Positions 42,757 to 47,886 of a stretch of DNA of 47,886 bases are shown here, one piece after another. The DNA is from Mnemiopsis leidyi (taxonomy: Eukaryota > Ctenophora > Tentaculata > Lobata > Bolinopsidae): contig JH152685.1 in NCBI GenBank assembly GCA_000226015.1, positions 4,100 through 51,985 on the forward strand. The letters run 5' to 3'. Each line of letters opens with the position of its first letter. Position 1 is the first letter of the stretch. The notes under the pieces were generated by a model. It made no database searches and was not told where the DNA came from. It worked only from the letters and a program-made list of their open reading frames with translations. A program made the translations under genes and the position numbers.

Positions 42757-45700
42757 TCATTTTTGTCGTCTGTTGTCGGTTGAGAGGAGGTGCTGGATGT
42801 CGGCATTGGGGTGCTGCTCCAGCATTTGTAGGGCCGTGTGTTTGTTCTTGTTCTGCACATCTAGGTTCAGGTTTTTAGCTTTCAGTAGTAGCTTCACCAT
42901 GTTTACGTTCGTTTTAGCCACCGCTATGTGCAGTGGTGCGTATCCTGGACGGTTTCATAATAAATAACAATTTTTGGTTAAAATTAGATAATGTTATCAA
43001 TTTCTCCATTTTTTCTAAAATCTCTCAAGCCGCCCAACTTGAAATCAAAACGAATAAGTCCCATAATATTGGAACTCACCCGACACGCTCTGTATGTTTG
43101 GGTCAGCTCCTTTGTTGACCAGCATCTCTGCGGCATTCACGTGACCGTACGTCACAGCCTGATCATTGTTGTTTTTAGAAAGGGGCTTCATCTCCTAGCT
43201 AACTATATTAAGTTTAGGCTTTTAAACAGACTGAATGATTATTGAATCTTATATTAGTTTAACTCTAAAAACTGATTTAGTTGCGGTTAAATGATTAGTG
43301 TTATGTTGTCGAATTAAGGTTGAGTTGCTTATATTGCTAATAATGCTTATATTGCTAATATTGCTAGTAATGGTAATATTCATGAACCTACTTTGATCAA
43401 TGGAGTTTCGCCATGACCGTCCAAAGCGTTAATCTGTGCCTTTTCTTTGATCAGAACTTTAACTATATCCGTCTTGCCATGCATTGCAGCATAGCCTGGG
43501 TAGAATTGACGTTAAATCTAATAAGCTTATACTTGTAGTAACTCATGAAATAGTAAAAAATTATGAAGATTATGTTTTAGACCTCTAAGAATGACGAATG
43601 ACGAAATTTGTCGTATGGGACGAGATCGTCAACAAATTTATCATACTTACTGAGAGGAGTATAGCCATTTCTAGCTTTTTCGTTAACATCAAGTTGTTTG
43701 TGTTCAAGTAGCAGTTTGGTTATGTCCTTGTACCCACAGTCAATAGCTATCATTATAGGAGGATCTGATTTGTACTCAGAGGTTCTTACACTGGAGGAAA
43801 AGTCCGCTCATAAAGGTGTATTTTCTCAACGCATAACTCAGACTTGCTACATGGTTGAAAGTTTATCATCGAGCAATTCGAAGACTCAACCATAAAAAGT
43901 TGAGATTTACGTGCTTGATAGCTAACCTGGCTCCGTAAGCGATAGATTTTTCAATGCCCCTCATATCTCTATTCTTGATGTGCTCTATGAGTTTCTGTTC
44001 TGTTTTGCTGTTGTTGTTGAAGCGGCCGCCAGAGTTCGAGTTGAAGACAGCTGGGGCATCACCGGCTGAAATAGTATGAAGTTAGGGTGGGATAATTTTA
44101 ACTGTCCACATCCCCCATTTTTGTTGGATTGCTTCGGTGTACCGATTTATCCTTGTTAAATATCCCTGAGCTATTTAAGTGTTACTGTGCTATCGATTCA
44201 GAAGAAAAATGGCTAGTTTATTCCTAACTAGAGTAAAACTGTGGTTTCAATAATCGATTTAAATCAGCGTACGAACAGCAGAACTTTGTTTATTATCTCA
44301 AAAATTCAGCACCCATAACCCTGAGCTCTCCCTATTTATTTGAAATCGTGTGGTTTCAGCGTGGCTAAGCAAGCGTCGCACACAGCACTTCATTCACACT
44401 TAAAAACCAACTGGTAGCACTATTTTTCATCAACTGGTAGAGGTAGCACTATTTTTTGCAGCACTGTAGCGTAAACTGCACAGATAAGCCACACAACTTG
44501 ATATGTTGGATTAGCACGGTTAGGCATATGCATGAGATCTCTTCTACTTCAACAAGTTATAAATCTAGGCTCATTATTTATAGAAATAGAAAAGACCGTT
44601 GATCTACATCAAGTAGCCACTAGCCTCCGGTTAATCCAGATTCATGAGCAGTCTCTTGAACGGAGTTAGGAATTGCTGGGAACAATTTAGTCCTATTGTC
44701 ATTTTATTGAAGAAATCGCTTAGCTATAATGGTTAGCCCCATTTTCAGAAGGAAGCGCTTTATAGCTATGTAGTTAGCCCCATTTTGTTGAAGAAATCGC
44801 TGAGCTAGAATAGGTTAGCCGCATTTCACTTACACTTGTTACCCGATGCAGTTGTTACAAATAGTCGAGGAGTTTCAATGTTAGAACACACAGCTGGAAT
44901 GAATTACGGTCAGCGTGGGAACTTCCGCATACCACGTTAATTTTCGGATGTTTCTTTTATGGGTTCAAAACATTACATTCAGAAGACGCCGTGCACGTGT
45001 AAAGATAAACATAGCAGTAAAGATAGCAGGTTTTAATGAAACGGTGGTATAGAAAAATATGAATTTAGAAAAAACATGAAGCTACTCTGAGAATTCCAAA
45101 TCTTTATATACTTATATGATTAGCTAAAAATGCGGTTCGTGACACGAAATCAGACTAGGAACTATAAGCAGCTAAGAGTTAGCGACAAAGTTTTTTTCAG
45201 TAGCACTTCTCTCTTAACTCCCGCGCTGGCCTGTTTTTTGTCGAAATGTGCAGCTCTAAAATAGCTTAGGCAGGCTCTGCTATAGTTTCGCCTTTACCTC
45301 CGGCTGCTGAGCTACAGGAGTCCTGTTGTCGAAAGTTGAAATGGGCTGGCGATGCGGAGGCTTGGACTCGCCTTTCGGCCATGTTTTGTTATTTTCTGCA
45401 CCGACTTACTTGCCGAAATGAATTAGAACTTCTAAATTAATTAGCAATTTGACGTATTGAACCTTTTTGGTGATCAGATGCTCAGATTGTGAACTGGCAG
45501 TTTGATCAAAAGTCAGTTTATTGTTAAAATGCTCCTGAAAAGCTGGTAGTACAAATTTAATTGCTGGTTAACGTGCAAACAATTTCTAAAAATTTATTTT
45601 TTCAGCGATGTTACAGCTCTTTCCTTTCCCTGCATGGCCTTCTCCCAATATTTTCAGAAATGCTTTTTCCAATTTCTTTTCGTTAGTGATGGAACATCTT

Positions 45701-46389
45701 TAAGCTCAATGTAACAGTCTGTGATATAGATTTTATTTAATTCTGGGATTTCAGAGGCACTGGCGATAAATTAAACTAAACAGCTAATTTGTGCAGAGAG
45801 TTAGAACTTTTGGTGGAATATTCACAAGTCAATCTTTAGGTTTTAACTATACTAAGTTGAGGAGAGAAGCGAAAACTACCAAACTATCTTGAACAAAATG
45901 CTGATTTGCACTCGAGAAATAATCATTAGCAAAGCTGCATCTACATGAAATTTAATAGAGGGTGTACCTTTGCTCTTATGTACCACTTAACAAGTTTATT
46001 TGGACAATAAGAACAACAGCCTTGTTACAAAAGAGTACATTTCTCGTCGATTATCAAAGTCGCCAGAACATTAAACATAGAGCAGCGATACACGATACGA
46101 AAGCAGAAATTTACAAGCAGGAAATTTTTTGGGTTGCCCAAAATGAACCAATCAAAGGATAGGTATAAAGAATCGTCATTGAATGTGGGCAAACATTGAA
46201 TGATAGAAACTTCACAACACTATACTACAAGATAAGCCAACATGTAAGATAGATTTGGTGTTAGTTTTGGGCGAGAACTCGTTCATGGAGAAACCTACTG
46301 GAAACATGATTGTGTTGGTGGTCCCCTGAGGTCTGTGTGCCGTTGCCAGTATTCCTAGGCTTCAGAGAATCCAAAACCACATTGGACAT
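42757..46389 (-). CDS. Ankyrin-repeat protein, 246 residues
   Basis: Minus-strand exons 46389-46299, 44065-43927, 43790-43651, 43495-43392, 43158-43080 and 42944-42757 join in phase to 246 residues. The N-terminal 60 residues are polar and Asn-rich (from MSNVVLDSLKPRNTG), without membrane segments. From about residue 60 there are five or so ankyrin repeats, recognised by NGYTPLSYAAMHGKTDIVKV, ALDGHGETPLIK then AVTYGHVNAAEMLVNKGADP, and GYAPLHIAVAK. Exon borders fall at similar places in successive repeats. The short C-terminal end is basic (STDNRRQK). Such proteins act as binding scaffolds in the cytosol or nucleus; the partner cannot be told from sequence. Exon 1 is separated by a 2.2-kb intron and is the least certain part, but phase and the donor GTAGGT fit. 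It is convergent with HEATR1. Confidence 0.85.
44066..46298. other. First intron of the ankyrin gene
   Basis: This 2.2-kb intron has no supported exon in either direction. It contains three degenerate 41-base tandem repeats (44700-44821) and a short duplication of a ggtagcac-tattttt segment near 44415-44460. The rest is AT-rich and featureless to my reading. Confidence 0.6.
44700..44821. repeat. Three degenerate tandem repeats of about 41 bases
   Basis: Units begin with cattttattgaagaaatcgc, ccattttcagaaggaagcgc and ccattttgttgaagaaatcg, and each ends in ggttagcc or gttagccc. They differ by substitutions and small indels, so the array is older than the perfect repeat at 41143. Confidence 0.8.
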
Positions 46390-47768
46390 CGTGTCTGGAT
46401 ATCTTAGCGGACCTACTTTGACCAAAACTGTCCTATAAGAGTAAAAAAAAGAAATATGAATCTGGTCGTCTTCGGTTGGTCGACGGATGACTTGTGTAGT
46501 GAGGCTATAGCTATGACTAGAATTTGACTCTATCGCATAAAAATCCTGAATTTTAAATTAGAGAATTAAGTGGTTAATCCAACATAGGCTGCTCATTAAG
46601 CTCAAGTTAAGTGGAAGGAACGGATCCCTGGCCTTCGTGTCGACTACCAGACGGAAATTCCCTTGAATAAAAACGAAAAGGAGACTCCTACAGGAGGAAA
46701 TGGTTGGAACTTGCTGCGGTCGTTAGTCGTTAAAGAGCGCTCAAACCTATAGTGGTTTTTATGTGGACTACACTGCGGTAGCGCCGTGGTCGGTTTGATA
46801 TATGCGCCAAAGACTCTAACAGTTAAAACACTTGGAATCATTTTGGAAAACTGACTGCTTGTATGGGTAACTAATGGTTGAAAGTTTAATGAGCAATTGT
46901 GGAAGTTAAAGGACTATGGACTGTATGGATGGATAATTGACCAACCTTGTAATTGGTCTTGTTCGATACCAACTATAATTACTTACAACGTTGAGGCGAC
47001 TTCTTTGTCGGACATTTACAATTATTAGATTTACAGCAAGTATTAGATTTAAGAACAAATATAAACTTCTACTACGATTTACTTGCTATGTATTAATGTA
47101 ACAATATTGCCCAAGCTTATACTTTAAGTTCAAACATACAGATGTTAAGTGTATGATCTTGTGAAAAACAAAAAAGGTTGATAATATGCACGGAATTATA
47201 GTTGTCGGTAGTTACAACGAAATTGTTGGTTGACAGTGAAAAAGCCTTGACGTGTTAATCGCTAAACTGCAATTATAGTCCTTAAGTGTATATCTCGCGA
47301 CATGGTTGTGGTTGTCACAGTTATCCTAACACTAGTAAAACAACTGCTGATATAGCTCAAAATAGAAACAGATGAAAATTGAACGTAGGTCTGGTGTAGT
47401 TAAATCTAAGGACGAACATTAGTCTATGACAGTTTACCGCTGGCCCATATAAATTGCCTCTACTGCAAGCTGAGAGGCCCTGGGATAGGAGCCCTCAATG
47501 TTTGAAAGTGTATGAAGTTCGCAAGACATGCACATAAGCATTGTTCGTTGAACTACCAAGAGAATAAGTTAAAGTGGTGCTGAGTTGAGCCCACAACAAT
47601 CCAACAATGCTGCCCGCTCTCTCTGACCCTATCTCCCACCTCTCCACCGTAACTTGCTTCTAGCCACACTTGGATCGATTACCTCTAAGCATACAATGTT
47701 TTTCCTACGTTAATGGTTGTGTATACTCTGCAGTAGACGTGGCGCTGCCCTGCTGGCGAGAGAGCTGG
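46390..47768. other. Upstream of the ankyrin gene; no gene seen
   Basis: This should hold the promoter and 5' UTR of the minus-strand ankyrin gene. A CCAG acceptor-like sequence lies 5 bases before its ATG on the minus strand, so an untranslated exon is possible. A 65-codon minus frame at 46841-46644 has no motif or splice support. I see no RNA gene. Confidence 0.45.
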
Positions 47769-47810
47769 TGTGTGTGTGTGTGTGTGTGTGTGAGTGTGTG
47801 TGTGTGTGTG

Positions 47811-47856
<46 letters not shown>

Positions 47857-47886
47857 TGTGTAGTGTGTGTAGTGTGTGTGTGTAGT
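47769..47886 (+). repeat. GT microsatellite running to the window end
   Basis: GT dinucleotides with occasional A insertions and TT slips run from 47769 to the last base. The open frame covering it (Cys-Val repeats) is a translation of the repeat and not a gene. The array may continue beyond the window. Confidence 0.95.

Noticed and set aside
46644..46841. 65-codon minus-strand frame upstream of the ankyrin gene
   Set aside because: No similarity, no splice support, low-information composition.
1..47886. tRNA, rRNA or CRISPR-type arrays
   Set aside because: No cloverleaf with a TTCGA-type T-loop, no rRNA segment and no regularly spaced repeat with unique spacers was seen; the tandem arrays present are directly adjacent units.

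Overview
This window is nuclear DNA from an animal. Genes are split by many short GT-AG (and a few GC-AG) introns with pyrimidine-rich acceptors. The products are typical of metazoans: adenosine kinase, glyoxalase II, HEATR1/UTP10, an SV2/SVOP-type transporter, rhodopsin-like 7TM receptors and an ankyrin protein. Compact introns, divergent intronless receptors and AT-rich flanks fit an invertebrate, perhaps an early-branching one, but the sequence alone does not fix the phylum. All exon models below were built by hand from splice signals, reading phase and remembered family motifs; none was tested against RNA or a database.

Layout. 1-1.78 kb: probable upstream/promoter DNA with three CACGTG boxes. 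1.78-5.84 kb (+): ten-exon DEAD-box RNA helicase with DEFD in motif II. 7.4-11.0 kb (+): adenosine kinase copy 1, which carries two phase-matched alternative versions of the exon encoding the N-terminal substrate-binding strand, followed by a TA-flanked mariner-like MITE in the next intron and a 3' minisatellite. 13.3-15.5 kb (+): a second, divergent tandem adenosine kinase. 16.26-16.40 kb: CT microsatellite holding a run of 75 N. 17.2-18.9 kb (+): two-exon SVOP/SV2-like transporter. 19.7-21.6 kb (+): six-exon hydroxyacylglutathione hydrolase. 21.9-23.2 kb (+): intronless 431-residue protein I do not recognise. 23.7-41.9 kb (+): 24-exon HEATR1 gene. Two of its introns each contain a complete, intronless 7TM receptor gene, one antisense and one sense, and a third intron has weak exon-like pieces on the minus strand. 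42.76-46.39 kb (-): six-exon ankyrin-repeat protein, convergent with HEATR1. The window ends in a GT microsatellite.

How the genes relate. HEATR1 acts in ribosome biogenesis, the DEAD-box protein in RNA metabolism, the kinases in purine salvage and HAGH in methylglyoxal detoxification. They look like independent neighbours rather than one pathway. The internally related sets are the two adenosine kinases (tandem duplication, with a further exon duplication inside copy 1) and the two HEATR1-nested receptors, which are paralogues of each other. The most notable signals are the adenosine kinase exon pair, the divergent second kinase, the nested receptor pair, and repeats that sit beside HEATR1 splice sites.
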